From: Sequoia sempervirens
Taxonomy: Eukaryota > Streptophyta > Pinopsida > Cupressales > Cupressaceae
Reading direction: 5' to 3'
Length of the DNA: 64,000 nucleotides
NCBI GenBank assembly: GCA_007258455.2
Contig: VDFB02270651.1
Coordinates: 494,148,320 to 494,212,319, forward strand
The position numbers and the translations under genes were made by a program. Every line of letters begins with the position of its first letter. The first letter of the stretch is position 1. The notes beneath the pieces were generated by a model. The model was not told the origin of the DNA. It saw only the letters and a program-made list of their open reading frames with translations, and ran no database searches. Positions 21,650-34,943 of this stretch are shown one piece after another.

Positions 21650-24382
21650 TCCTCCCCCCCTAAAACTCGACTTACTCCTGGAAGTCACATGACTCAAAAT
21701 GGAAACATAACCACATTAGTACCAAAATTTCTCTAATCTATAATTGATGTGCACCCTTTTTTTGAATCATTGCAACTAGAATCACTATTCGGCTTCACAT
21801 TTGAAAACAATATCTTCTTAACTACTTTTATTTATAATTCCTTACATCTCTTAAAATAACATGCTTGGTTTTGGCACTAATAACAAAGCAAGTACTCTTA
21901 TCAACACAATTTTCCATTTACACAACAAGCATCTTCAAAATATCATAGAAGGAAAACACATCAATGATTACTTGAACTTAACCAAAAATACACACCATAA
22001 CATGATTTAGTAACATATTTTAAGCCACAATTTACGATTCTCAATAATATTCAATCTATTTTATACCACAGAGACACAGTACATTCACATTTAACACAGC
22101 ATAGTTATCCCTCTTTTACATCAATAAGCAACAACACATAAGAAATATACATCTAACACATACATACACAATCACATCACCGGTAAAAGCACATCACAAG
22201 GCTACATGAGAGTCCATCTGGACGCCGGAAAGCAGCATACTAATCCATGATACATAATCCATGAGCCAAGAGCCAATATCCATCTCACATAATCCATACC
22301 TCACACTCAGTGGCTTGATGGTGTTAGGCCACACACATATGGCGAGACCATCCAAACAAGACCACTATGACCCATCTCTTGTTGTACAAGGTGGTTAGCC
22401 TCCAATAGATAGTCATCACACATAGGTGGGTAGTGGGTCCTAGCTATGAAATAGCCTCACATACCCCCATCCTCAAGGTTCCCTGCGTCTACTTCCTCGT
22501 ATACACTCACCAAGTCTGCCTCATACATCCTTGGAGAGGAATCACAATACAACACATAGCCGACCTCAAAAACATTAAGGATAAATTAGTTTAGCCACCA
22601 AATTCATAATTAAAAGAAGACAAAAATTCAACTTCAACAATAAAGGAATAAATGTGCACAATTTCAACACTAAGTCAAATGTAACCACGAGGGCTACGAG
22701 CAAATAAAATCACAAGGTGTGGCTAAACCATCACAATCAAATATAACAAAGTGTCAGCTTTCACAATCACTAGAAACTCATCAATAATCATAAAGAAAGT
22801 TCACAATCTTAGAAATTGCACTATACAACACTGTGTGACTAGATACTAGCCACCAAACGAGGAAGGAGGAAACAACGTCCGGCTATACAATAGCCCCCAT
22901 GTGGTACGGAGTGAGAACGCCATCCACATGTCCCAGAGTGTGCTCCTCGGCTACACTCTGCCTCACGTCGTCACGCGACCTGGACGAACCAAGTGGACCT
23001 CGCACTCCTTGGTTGCCCGCATAGGATGCGCACCTCGGCCTCCATCCTGCATCGCATCTCAGTGCGGCGTGGTCATACACCAGCCGGAGAAGGCACGCAC
23101 TGGTCGTATGCCGCATGGCAGTGTGTCCGTGGCTCCACGGAAGTAGGCATGCGCTAGACACACCCCACATAGCGATACCTCGTGGAAAAGGCACACGCAG
23201 GTACTCGCCGTCGCCAGAGGTATACATGGCCAGGACCTACCCATATGCTAACCGACCCAAACACTGTCAAAAGCAAACATGAGTATCCCTCTACAAATGT
23301 GTGAGGCCCCATTACGTTCATCACACAAGTAGGCTATTATAGCACATCTCATAGTGCACCTTCACGTGTCTAAGCACGTGGCATCGTGTCCTCGAGCCCA
23401 GCTCGCTACCATCAACAACACGGCATCATCACCAGCACTATGTCGGAACATCAGTGGGGTGTGGCATCGTATCCATTGCATCATGTCGGAACATGTGCAA
23501 ATACGGTGTATGCAATACATATAAGGGCATATCAATATGGGGCTACTCAAGCTTCACCTCTCATACGGACGAGGTTCACTCGCTAATGTCAGCTCAACGT
23601 CCCTATGGACGGCCAGACCAATACTAACAACCAATGCTGCTATACTCAAAACTGTGGGGTTTAGGCTGGCACATATGAATCAAGTACCCTGATCCATCAT
23701 AAGGGGAAGTAGTGAGTACGTTTCCTCGGGATCGGTTGAGCTAAGAATACTCTGCGTCGCAATATGCGTACGCTACACACTCCGCCCAAGGAACTTTGTG
23801 GCTGCTACTACCCCTTCACAGATTGAGGGACTGGAGAACCAAAAGAAAAGAATCTGTGAAACTATCTTTTGGCTACTCATATATAAATTTCAACCACACG
23901 TGGGTTGGCCCTCAATCAGGTAACAAACATGCGACACATGAATGGTATGGTTATTTCCACACCAAGAAAAATAATAGTTTTCCCATGGATGGGTACATAG
24001 TATCACCATCGCATGGCACACAAAGCAAGCATAGGGTACTCACAACACTCAATCAATGCACAGTTACTGGCTTCTCACATTTACAGGGGTTACAATTACA
24101 TGCACAACTCCATTACTCTTCAAAAGATCACATTCCATAAGTACTATTTCCCACATATCTCATGATGCCACAAGCCAATATCATGATTACTATGATCACT
24201 TAACAACTCCAATTTATAAATTCACATTCACCTCTATTCATTCATTATAACATTTTTGCCTTCATAACATATGCATATGTAGACTAACTTTTCTTCTAGA
24301 AAGAATATATAAACCGGACAACATAATGGGCTCATATGAAACGAGAATGCCCAGTGTTAGAACCTTTGCTCTGATACCAAGT
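21650..24382 (-). mobile_element. Non-coding internal region of the LARD-like element
   Basis: 2.7 kb between the two LTRs, bounded by a polypurine-tract complement (21650-21659) and a primer site (24368-24379). No gag, protease, reverse transcriptase or integrase motif appears in any frame. A GC-richer island lies at 22880-23260. Long LTRs around a non-coding internal domain fit the LARD class, which depends on enzymes of related Gypsy elements. Confidence 0.7.
24368..24379 (-). other. Primer binding site of the LARD-like element
   Basis: GCTCTGATACCA on the + strand is the complement of TGGTATCAGAGC (tRNA-iMet). A 3-base spacer separates it from the LTR at 24383. This fixes the - orientation. 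Confidence 0.92.
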
Positions 24383-25428
24383 TGTAACGCCCGTCATGCA
24401 ACCCAGAGAACACAGACAAAGCAAACAATTTTTTTTTTTTAATATTACAATTGAGCATACAAGAAACATTAACCATAAACATATAACACATTACATTACA
24501 CTATTACACTTAGTTATCTAGGGCACGCGAGGTTACTTCACAAACAACTAACAACGAAAACAAAGATAACAACAACCCAATTCACCACTTGTAACTATAT
24601 TCAATGATCACACAAGCTACACGAAAAGATAGAAGTGAATTATTAACTTTGGCAGTAGAGTCTACTTACTTAGGTCAGCTTACATACCTCTTACATTCTA
24701 TTTTATCGACAAGTCCTTGCTCCCAATGCCTATACCTGCAAGGTCTACATGACTTGGCACACACATTAGATCAAAGATAGTTAACACATGATCACTAAAA
24801 GGAGTGATATAAATCAATGGTAGTTTTTACGTTATCAAAAATATACGACAAGACTCAAACAAGACTCAGAAGAACAGTCCTAAGGGCCCGACCTAATGCC
24901 TCGGGAGCTCATCACTCGATGGCCTTGCCTACGTATATAATTCGCAGAGGAACCGTAGTTCGACAACTTGAGTTGCTCCAACTCATTGACTGACCAACCA
25001 AGGGTTCACTCATACGACATTCAAAGAGGAAACTATTCCAACACAAGGTAACACAACACCACTATTACACGCTAAACTCAAACCTCTATACGTAAGCATT
25101 ATGTGACCCATACAAAATTACATACAATAAGAGTGGGTATGCAACCCTTTCTAGGGTCCATCACCCCAGACAGTTTCTTAGGCGGCTGCCACCCACTTAG
25201 GTGAAGCCGAAGATGGATGACTAGGTAAGCATAAAAATAATAATAATAATAATAAAATAACAATTATATTCTATTTATATATTTCTTGGTTCACCATTTG
25301 ACTTCCACATAATAAGAGATCATTTACATCCCACATAGACCCGTCATATGTCACCTAAAGTCACATAACACCACAAGTGCAAGGACTACCATAGTGACAT
25401 TTATACTAAAATAGTCCACATTCTATGA
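24383..25428 (-). repeat. LARD-like element 5' LTR, cut by assembly gap
   Basis: Matches 17358-18405 closely and stops at the N run, so about 3.2 kb of this LTR and the right target duplication are missing or collapsed. Confidence 0.9.
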
Positions 25429-25528
25429 NNNNNNNNNNNNNNNNNNNNNNNNNNNNNNNNNNNNNNNNNNNNNNNNNNNNNNNNNNNNNNNNNNNNNNNN
25501 NNNNNNNNNNNNNNNNNNNNNNNNNNNN
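25429..25528. other. Assembly gap (100 N)
   Basis: Exactly 100 N, the usual placeholder for a gap of unknown length. The sequence to the right does not continue the LTR to the left. Confidence 0.98.
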
Positions 25529-25737
25529 CTAGTTCGGTTGAACCCCTTTATGGTTTGGTCGAACATGTAGGTTCATGCGAACCCCTAAAACCAATTTTTT
25601 TGCCATGGGGTCGTTTTTTTCTCAATTTTCCTTCCTCCATCAAATTGTAAACCACTATTATGGCTTCACCCAGCCTCAACCTCCCGAACTGAAATAGGTG
25701 GAATGCAATCAAGCTGGAATTCTAACACTGTGACTGA

Positions 25738-28700
25738 CTATTCATGCCGTGTGTAAGATTTTCTCCAAGCAACTAAAGCATCCTGCGTGCTCTGAATCAA
25801 GCTGGAGAAAGTAGAAGTGTTCTCAAAGTCATCTTGTACAAAGGTCTTCACCTCCGAAAAGAAAGGCACTAGCCTACCCCTCAAATTATCAGTAGTCACC
25901 TCATCGGGATTCAGCCGTCTAGCAAAGATTGCCTCCAAGGTGTTTTGGACTCCATCAATGATGTTTGTCATAGCCTTTCGAACTCTAGCTGAATCTGCCT
26001 GTGCTGCGTCAAAGAAACCACGCCCTGTGATTACTGAAGAGTACCACCTAGAAAAGTCATACCTATCATTCTCCTGAATGACTCCTCCATCAATTAGCAT
26101 CCGCAAAGGAACATGCGTCAATGCCTCTAGACGCTGAATGACTTTGCTCTGATAAATAGAAGCATCACCCCAGGCATGATCAACCGCCTCCATACGTGCC
26201 ATAATATTGGAAGCTTGCTGGAAAGCATAAGCAAGGTCTTCCATGAACTTTTTTGTCTCGGCACGAACTCCTGAAACCCATTTATCTGCCTCATGTGCCA
26301 TTTTTCTCAACTCCAGCAAGCCGGTAACTAACTCTCTAGATATCTCAGCTGGAAGCTCTATTGTTGGAATCTCCTGCCCACAAGGACGAGACAAGTGTTG
26401 CACGTATCCCATCAATGCCTTATGTTCTTTCTTCAATATCTTATACTTTCCTTCCTTTTTAAATAATCTGTCCTTGAGTGCTTGGTAGGAATTATCACAT
26501 TCCTCAACAATCTATGCACTTGTGGGGCGTCCTAACTCCATAGTTGTGATCACATAATTCTCTGGCATTGCTTCGTCTTGATCACAATCAACCTGTGGCA
26601 CCGCCATATGAAGGGTGCGAGAGCCATCCTCATCAGTTGATATTTTTGAAAATTTTCGTGCTCTCTTCTTTTGTGGAGGTGCGTTGATCCTGTTTAACAA
26701 CTCTTCCATCTCAATTGCTGGATCAATTTCTTCACTGGGGCTCCTTTTCATCCTATCTTTGAGCCAATCAGGTACAACATGCTGAATAACAAAGGGCTGT
26801 TGTTCTTGTGCTTCTACTTCACGGACTTGTTCAACTTCAATATCATTCTGGCGAGGCTCATCGGCCTCAAGTGGCTGAGTATCTCCTGAAACTATATCAT
26901 CATCGTCTAAAGCTGCCTCTAACTCTTGCTGAAACTGAGGGTTAGTAGCAGTCCCCTCATTGGTCTGCTGATCATCTCTACTAGGTGCGTTGACACTCTG
27001 GCCTACTGACTCTCTCCGTGCTGGCTGATTATCTTCTTGTACCACCTGCACTTGATTCAATGCATTTCTTTGATCAGCAAATAAAGAAACCTCATGTATT
27101 CTTGGAGAACGTGTCTCCAATGGCATGGGCGATTCAACTACAACTCTTGGAGGCTCCGGCTGAATAGGCTCCTGCCGAACTGGCTCCCTCCTTCGAGATT
27201 CTGGACCTCATGTAATTTGTTTCTTCCTGCTGGTAGTGGGTGTCCTGTGATCTCCCATCGAATTGTAAGTCAATGCAATCGACCTACTCTTCAATCTACT
27301 CACACGCCTGTCAACCCACGCTCTGGTAAATGTCAAGACTGGAATAGAAAGTGTGTCCAAGTCAGCAATCTCTAGTTCTGACCAATCCGGGAGTGGAAGT
27401 GGAGTATCTCTCACTGCCTCATAATTTGGATGGACAACGTTCATGTCCTCATCCACCTGGTCTGGTACCGGAATGACTTCACACTCCCTAATCATGCCTA
27501 TTGGCAACCTAGAGAACGACCTAGCTGCGACGAACGTGGAGCCACCCTTCGTACGTACTCAATGTTTTGCCTTATGCTGATTCTTCGACCAATACCCATC
27601 ACGACGGTATCTGGGATCATAGTGCTGACTGGCGGTGTGATAGGAAAATTGATAAAGCGAAACTCTCTGAAGCTTCTCTGTTTTATAAATAGGAGACCGC
27701 TACTTCATACCGGTACTATGACAATTGAAGGGAAGTCAATTTCTCCCTTGCTGCACTGTACGGAATCTTATGGTAGGCAACCAATTGCCTAGATATCTCT
27801 AACTATTAAAAATTACATTGGTTGCGTGCCGACGTCTATAATAGATGCCGAGCATGCCCATATGAAAACTTGAGCTATCAAGCCAGCTTTTTCCACACTC
27901 CAGTGTTCTTGGGCTTCCCTCGAGATCAAACGTTACCGTCGCTCCACGAAGGTGTTTACCATTACGATGATACCTCGGTAGAGAGCATCATTGACTGCGC
28001 TTGTAATGAGTAGTACTTGTCAAGTGCAGCCATGGACAAGCCTCATGGATTTTGAACTGGTGAGAGCCACAACCAACAAGTTCCTTATATGAAATCCCTC
28101 TATACTTCGTCATACGGGCCAGCATGTAAATGATGTAAGAGCCCATATAGAATGTCTTTGTTCTTCTCAAATGCAGGAGCTGCTCGTGCAAATTGTCACT
28201 GATCATTGCGGCCCAGTTAACGTACTCCTTTCCTTCCAGCACGAGGTTGATGTAATAGAATATCCATAGCTCAAAAATAAAAGCTTGCGGGCAACCTCCA
28301 ACTCTACTCAGCATCATGATAAGATCACAGTACTCCTGCTTCAAGTCATCTGCTATAATTTTTCTTGGCAGCTTCGTACGAGAGGGCTTGGGGTTGCTCA
28401 TCCAGTGAGTATTGATCGTCTCCATACATCTTTCGAATGCAGAAGCATACATTCGTTCAGCTCGCTCCCTCGATTTGTAAATCATATTCCTGTGTGTTGG
28501 AATTCCAAAAGCTTCGCCAATAGCAGGAGGGGTGAAGTTGGCGAGCACTTAACCATCCGGTGACATAATTGATCTGTGATCCTTCTCATAGCAATTGGCG
28601 CACTCCATCATCAGCTCTGAACATTGAATAGCTGGTGGGAGACCAACAGCTGCATATAATCCACTTCGAATGATGTTGTGTGAAGTGGCTGAAGGTTGAT

Positions 28701-28905
28701 GATTACCAATCCCCAGCATTCTGTTCTTGAAAGTCTCCAAGTTGAAAGAGCCCAAATTCGTGTCAGCAAGCTTGGCCAACTTTGAAGTGAACTTTGACTC
28801 TGGCATGAAAGGCTTGCTCAGCTTCTTGATAACAACTTGCCTGGATGCACCATTGTTGTCCTTGCCAGTTGTTCTTGCTTCAACCATCTGCAAAACAATA
28901 AACAT
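25738..28905 (-). pseudogene. Long antisense reading frame of unknown function
   Basis: A single - strand frame of about 1,056 codons runs from 28905 to 25738. In-frame stops lie near 28549, 27988, 27815-27560 (several), 27208 and 26512. Not recognised as a known enzyme. The N-terminal third is compact and has PPAIGEAFGIP, ELWIFYYINLVLEGKEYVNW and ARMTKYRGISY. The middle is acidic and Gln-rich (27126-26512). The C-terminal part is helical and charged with a coiled-coil look (26436-25738). Its N-terminal part loosely recalls putative plant transposon or mobile-domain proteins, which I cannot confirm. It lies left of an LTR-like region of the opposite orientation, as antisense ORFs do in some Tat-lineage elements. 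Confidence 0.55.
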
Positions 28906-29436
28906 CCATCAGCAAACCTCACTTCTCCTTTTAACAAATTCGAACTTTCAGCACTTAGAAAGTTTAGCAAGTAAGCTTTAGCAACTCCACTTTATAGAAA
29001 ATCGTCCAACTTCATTCAAGCACTCAGCAATTTCAAAACTTGACAAAATCGTCCACTTTACTTCAGCAGTTGAACCTTTTAAATTCTCACTCCAGCAACT
29101 TCAAGCAGCTTGGCAAGTTCGCACTTCACATTTAGCAACTTCAAAAGATTTGGATTTTACAAGTTGGCTGCAACAACTTCACACTTCAGCAATACTTTCT
29201 TTCAAATCAAAATTTCCTCAACAACTTTCAGCTCGCACTGCAACTCCAAATTTCTCAGAGCAAAATTGAACTTTAGCAACTGATTCTTCAAGTCGCACCT
29301 CTCCAGCTTCAGCAACATGCTCCTTCAAAAATTCGAACTTCTTCAATAGTTGCAGTCTCAACAACTTTCAATCTTCACACTCAACTCAGCTTCAGACTCA
29401 GAGCAAATTCGAATTCCTTCAACTGGTGAGGAGAAA
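28906..29436. other. CAACTTC-rich low-complexity stretch
   Basis: Degenerate repeats of AGCAACTTCA and close variants fill 28960-29420, directly upstream of the antisense reading frame on its own strand. No gene seen. It ends in a purine-rich run (29426-29436) that could be a polypurine tract. Confidence 0.45.
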
Positions 29437-32400
29437 TGAAAAACTTCTCAATTCTTATAGCAAAAATCGAATTCTAGAAGGAGCTAAGTTTAGTCAATGC
29501 ATTAAATCTCCACTACTTCTCTTCAAGAATTCAAATTTTCCCTCCTTTGCTAGTTTCGACACTTGTCTTCCGACGCTGGGAATCTTAACCTTCTAGAAGT
29601 TCAACTTTGACTGGCATATTTGGCATTTAATTCATTTTCGAAAAATATTCACTTTAAATTCATCTCTTAACACATTTCATTCACCAGCCGGAGCTCTGTC
29701 ATTTAAATTTTTAATTTCATTCATTTTTTACTCTGGAAAATTTATCCCGTGAAGAATTCAATCAAAAATATCTAGGCAATTCACTTCAAATTCATCGTCG
29801 AAGCATTTTTCTTTTGAAAACACATTTATTCAAATTTGCCTTAGAAAATTTTAAAATTTCCCTTAAGAAAATTCATAACTTGAGCACTGATTAAATTCTT
29901 CATCCCAAAGGCCCCGGTGAAGTGAAGAGTACTTGGAAATCAACCTCTTGTCGAAAATCTTCAATACCTAGAAGAAAGTTTTCTCCAGAACTTGTCAAAT
30001 CCATGGGTATACAACGAACGGGTTCCTTTAAATTTTTAAATTTTGAACCTTAGAAAAATAATTCCTCGTGAAATTTAATCCCGTTCTTCATCTCTGTGAA
30101 TGCTTTGTTGCTCTGACTTGGAAATTTTTAACCCATCCTGCCATGCCAACATCCACTGACTTCATCACTGGCAATTTATCATCTCCAAGAAAATTTCATC
30201 ATCCTTCATGTCTAGGCGTGATTTCCTAAGGAAGAAAATATTTTGTTTTAGAAATTTTTTTAAATCATTTAGCATTTTGAAAATTTTGCCTTGGGAAATT
30301 TTTAATTTCATCTTCACTCATTATTCCAGTGGTGAAGAAATTCACTTAGACAACTTAACGTCCCTTGCCTTGGAGAAATTTCTTTTAAAATGCCTTGGGC
30401 GCATATTATATGCCATGGAGAACATTTTTCCTTTTAAACTTCCAATGCCTAGCATATTTAAATTCCCACGCCTTAGCAATTATTATCTCTCCTCTTTGCA
30501 TATTGGGCGCATTTTCCTTATCATGAAGGCTATTAAACTTTCAACACTTAGCATTATTTACCATCTTTACTCTCAACGCCTAGGCAACTCTTTATTTTTA
30601 CCATCACCACCGTTTTACTTACTTCATTTACCCTTTACATGGCACATTTAGCACTTGAAGAGGATTGCGCATTTCATATAGTGAAGTGGATAAAGTTTAA
30701 TACACAGGCGCATATGGCATGTAGAGGAGGATGAGTATCTTTGACTTACTTCTTTTGACTTCCTTGCTTGAGCGCATTCTAGCATTTGTGGAGGATATAA
30801 CTTCCAATGCCCTTGACTTGTTTTGACTTTTGAGCTTCTTTCTTTTTGTCCTCACATGCCCTTACTTGGGCTCATTTGAACATGGGAGATGGATGAACAT
30901 CTTGACTTCCTCTTTGAATCTTTGACCCCCCTCTTAAGATGGGTGCATTTGATGCCTCTAGGAGGATGGAAGTTATACTTAGAAAATATTTTGCATGTCA
31001 TCACCTTGAGGGCGCATTTTGCCTAGGCAAGAGGATAAACTTGTTGACTTGTTGACTTGCTTTCTTCTTTCTTATGGTGGGCGCATATGGAGGGTGGTGG
31101 AGGATAAGCATTTCACACTTAGAAATTTTTTAAATCATCTACTTAAAGAGGGCGCAAATGAAGACATGAGGAGGATAAACATTTTCAACGCCTAGCTTTG
31201 ACTTCTTAGACCCCTCTAAGCATGGGCACATTTGGCAATGTGAGGAGGATATCTTTCAGACTTAGAAAATTTCAAACACTTTCGTTCTTCTTGTGGGCGC
31301 ATTCAGGGGTGGCAAGTGGATTTTACCAATACTTAAGATATTTGTCACCACCTTATTTCTCCTTGGCAAGCTGGGCGCATATGGAGGGGTCTGTAGGATG
31401 AAACTCAGACTTAGACATTTTTTTACCTTCCTCTGCCAGCTTCTCCATGCCTTACTATAAATAGTAAGTCCTTTGATTTTCATATCTCAGAGGCTCAGAT
31501 TGCTTTGAAATTTTGAACACTCGATCTTCATGACTCTGTTAACCTGTTGACACTGCTATTCTGAGCTGGCCTGCTATTTTTAGCCCATTTTTGAAGGTGG
31601 TTTGCTATTTATAGTAACTGCTTGTTTTTGATACCTCCACAACTCCGTTTGATTTGAAATTCGAATGACGTACTCCTCACCACGTGACTTGCCTGTTGAC
31701 ACTGGCGCCTGATGCTGACTTTCTATTTTTAGCCAGTTTTTGAAATGACACTATAAATAGTAAGTGCTCGGATTTGCCCTCAAATTTTACCGTAGGATAG
31801 CTTGAAAGATGTTGATCGCGGTGGTATACACCGGTTATCGAAAATTCTGACTTTTACCCCTCTTTTTGGGTCCCGAAGTTGGAAACCCTAATTCATCTTG
31901 CATGCATATCAAATGACCTACGTTTGTCTTAGTTTTGTTGCATTGCGTCGGTTGTGATTACAAGTCTTTGGGGAGGTGGCTGCCGAATGCATGCTGCTAA
32001 AATAGTAAGTTCTTTGAAGGGTGATTATCCAGTTTGCATCACACATCATATAAACTCGAAAACCCACAAGGAACGCGACATGCAAGAAAACTCGACATCA
32101 CCAAACCAAATAGCCTACGAAGGTTGAACTTCTCGAAAGTCGTTATCTCACTTTGCATGTTATATCATCAGCGAAGGTCTGAAGCTTCGAAGGAATCCCT
32201 CAGGACATGCGCGAAAAGTGCATATAAACCACGGAATCTACAGGGAGGCGCTAAAATAGTAAGTTATCTGTTTGCTCAAATTTTGCCAATGGCGGCTTGA
32301 TGTGCTTTGAATGCGATGTAATGTAAAACCTCAAAAATGTTGAAAGAACGACTGTAATTACACACTTACTATAAATAGTAAGTGACTGGAATCTGATGAA

Positions 32401-32679
32401 ATTTAGCTGAGAGTCAACTGGAAGCATACTGACATCAATGTCAAGCTCTGTTTTCAATTTATTCACTTCTTTTGACCTTGGACTGACCAGGAAAGTGCAA
32501 ACCCTAATTTTCAGACTGGGCCAAAAGTTTCACGTTTAAGCTTGCAGACGGGAACGTCCCCGGAAGGCAGATAACATAAAAGAGACAAAAAGAGAGACAA
32601 AACCAAAGCCCAAAAGACCATAATGGAGCAAAAATTAGGGGTCCCCATTTTGAATGGGGCGATGTGTGAAAAGGTCACA
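29437..32679 (+). repeat. Probable LTR of a Tat/Ogre-like element
   Basis: The right end is supported by GGTCACA (32673-32679) followed five bases later by a Tat/Ogre-type primer site. The left end is a guess: TG after a purine run at 29437. No coding sequence. It contains a degenerate GGGCGC repeat array (30390-31460) and several palindromic TATA-like motifs (31455, 31750, 32365). Confidence 0.4.
30390..31460 (+). repeat. Degenerate GGGCGCAT tandem array
   Basis: About twelve units spaced 65-200 bp, starting GGGCGCATATGG or variants (for example 30398, 30508, 30708, 31013, 31080, 31151, 31294, 31374). Most are followed by GAGGATAAAC-like and ACTTAGAAAATTT-like segments. Confidence 0.7.
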
Positions 32680-32684
32680 ACATC

Positions 32685-32700
32685 TGGCGACTCCACGAGA
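32685..32700 (+). other. Tat/Ogre-type primer binding site
   Basis: TGGCGACTCCACGAGA, preceded by ACATC. TGGCGACTCC is the usual primer site core of Tat/Ogre-lineage Gypsy elements. It indicates an LTR end just to the left and a leader to the right. Confidence 0.6.
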
Positions 32701-33780
32701 AAGTGTTGAAAAACACTTTAAGAATTGAACCTTGATTAATCTTCCTCAAACCATCATATAGAAAGATACTTACTCAAAAGGGGAGAAGAATCCGATATTG
32801 GATCAGAACACCTTCATCCAAGACCCTGTGAGTGTGTGCATTCGTTCCATCTCTAAACCATCTCGACCTCCGGAATCGGCCGCAGCAAGTTATACAAATA
32901 TCTTAACTTCAAAAGCATCCTGGACAATGCCTCGCTGCCAGTCAGCCGTCCATAGCCCCGACGAGGTTGTCGCTACAGTCTCATGAATATTGCTCCACTG
33001 CCAGCCGAGCGTCCATAGCCCCGGTGGAGTTACTCGTATGTTCCCAAAACCAATATTTCATAATATTTCTTTCATTTATCATTTTCTCATTTCTTTTCTT
33101 GTTTTTCAGATATTTCTTTCAAGCACATTTTTCTTTTCTTTTGATTTTCCGTCAATTCCTCAATTGGCTGGCAGGCACTGAAGCCTCGAATGGGTTTGAG
33201 AATTGTAGTGGCGCTAAAGCAAGACGTAAGATTTTCACCTGCCAAGACCTTTCCCAAGAAACCAAAATGACTCAGAGTGGAGATAGGTAAGGTATTTAAG
33301 GTCTTTAGACTCGTGTTAAGACACAATAACGGGTTAACCTCCCAAGACGAGTTTAATCACTAACTGGATGATGACAGGTGGAAAACAACCTTAGTCTTTT
33401 CAAAATTTGCGCAAATTCCAGTGGAAAGAAACCACGTTGTGAAAATAAAACTATCACCCCCTTTGCAATGGGAAACCCTAAAATCCTTGCCCATTCCAAA
33501 CCAAAACCACTTGAGCGGACAACTTAGGGGAGGAACGCCAAACCAAAAACCCAGAGGGAAACAAACCAAAAACCAAAACGGAAAAAAAAAACAGGAAAGC
33601 AAAAGGGAAAGCAAACGGGAAAGCAAACCCTAACCTAACTATGTTACAAAGTAGGCTCTTAGAGAGAACCTAGGGCTGGAAATATGCTTGAGGAACTGTC
33701 CGTTGACGAGCAACGGGACATCCTCTCCTGTCAGTGTATGTAGCCTTAATTCAGCCTAAATTCATCCTAGTGTATGTTGT
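32701..33780 (+). other. Leader of the Tat-like element, non-coding
   Basis: About 1.1 kb after the primer site with no convincing reading frame. It has two copies of CCGTCCATAGCCCCG (about 32947 and 33009) and an A/G-rich repeat of AGGGAAAGCAAA type at 33540-33635. It ends where LINE sequence begins. Confidence 0.4.
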
Positions 33781-33784
33781 ATGG

Positions 33785-34943
33785 AGTAAAGATTTTGAAG
33801 GTGCTTAATTCCCCTTTTGAAAACTTAAGGGAATGTATCTAAGGAGTAGCCACCATATAGATTGTTGGTTGATGGATAATCCATTGTGAAATTCATCTTC
33901 ATTCCATAGAAGCCAAGAATTGATAGTTTCATAAGCCTTGGCAACGCTTTTTGCTACAAAAATGTCATTAATTTTCATAGGAATAGGATAAATTACAAGG
34001 AAATGGAAACCAATGTCATTCAATCTATGGATTGAATGCCCGTAAGGAAAACAAAAGAAATGCAGTTTTGTAGTCAAATTCTCTAGGCTTTGATTTGCAT
34101 GAGAAACCTTGACAATCCACTAAGCACATAAATAAATACCTATTAATATCAATAAGAACTAGTCCACTAGAATCTCTTAGTAGGAAATAAAGGTCCCACA
34201 AAATGTGGTGAAAACCCCCATTGTGGTCTAAATTTGCATAGATAAAGTATCGCAATTTATCAAGCTTTCAATATGATTATTTGGTAGGAAACCAACGGGA
34301 AGAGTAATATACATGTATAATTGCAAGAAATTTATAGGAAATTTGGAACTTTGCTTCCAACGAAAGTAGTTTAATGATCTACTAGGTGAATTTTTTCTCA
34401 ATTCTATCAATCACATGTTGCTATAGTTTGGATTGAAATGCTTGAAACACAATGTGAATGTTGGGAAATTTAAATAATTTCCCTATGGCCAAATGGGGTT
34501 ACATCAAAAGGAGTGATGCCAATCAAGAGGTTGGGAAAAGGCTTGCTTGAAATATTGCATCTTATTCCATTAGATATTGGAGCCTAAAGAAAGTGTTAAG
34601 ACACTTTTAAGGCTTGTTTAATATTATCTTCGTCTTCAAGGAGAATAAGGAAGGTGTCATCCACAATGTTTCCATTGAATAATTGAGAAGAGGTTATTTT
34701 AGGAAGAGATTACCTTGACCAATTACTGTGAAATGATGTTGGCAAGAAGATAGCCAAACCCTTTAGCAACCAACACATAGAGTGAAGGTGTAAGAGGGCA
34801 ATCCTACCTTATGGAATGAGAGTCCAAAGTGCTCAAATTGAACACCATTAATGGTCATGCAAGTAGAAGCATATACAAAAAGTGTTTATGATTGAATGAA
34901 GGCTATGCCAAAGCCAAGAGCCTTGAACATAGATAATATGAAA
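33785..34943 (-). pseudogene. L1-type LINE, reverse-transcriptase 3' half
   Basis: Read on the - strand from 34943: FKALGFGIAF, a VDDT version of the FADD catalytic box (near 34655), then PINFLQLYMYITLPVGFLP, LWDLYFLLRD with SGLVLIDI, and a degenerate C-terminal domain with SIWWLLLRYIPLSF. This is the order of plant L1 ORF2 from the middle of the RT onward. It continues the fragment at 52153-55680; the solo LTR at 34944-52147 separates them. Many stops and frameshifts. No poly(A) end is visible. Confidence 0.75.
34939..34943. repeat. Target site duplication, left (TGAAA)
   Basis: Directly before TGTAACAATCC at 34944; repeated at 52148-52152 directly after GTGTGACA. Confidence 0.85.

Noticed and set aside
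22883..23260. Overlapping frames in the LARD internal GC-rich island
   Set aside because: Frames overlap on both strands, are short and match no family I recognise; composition explains them.
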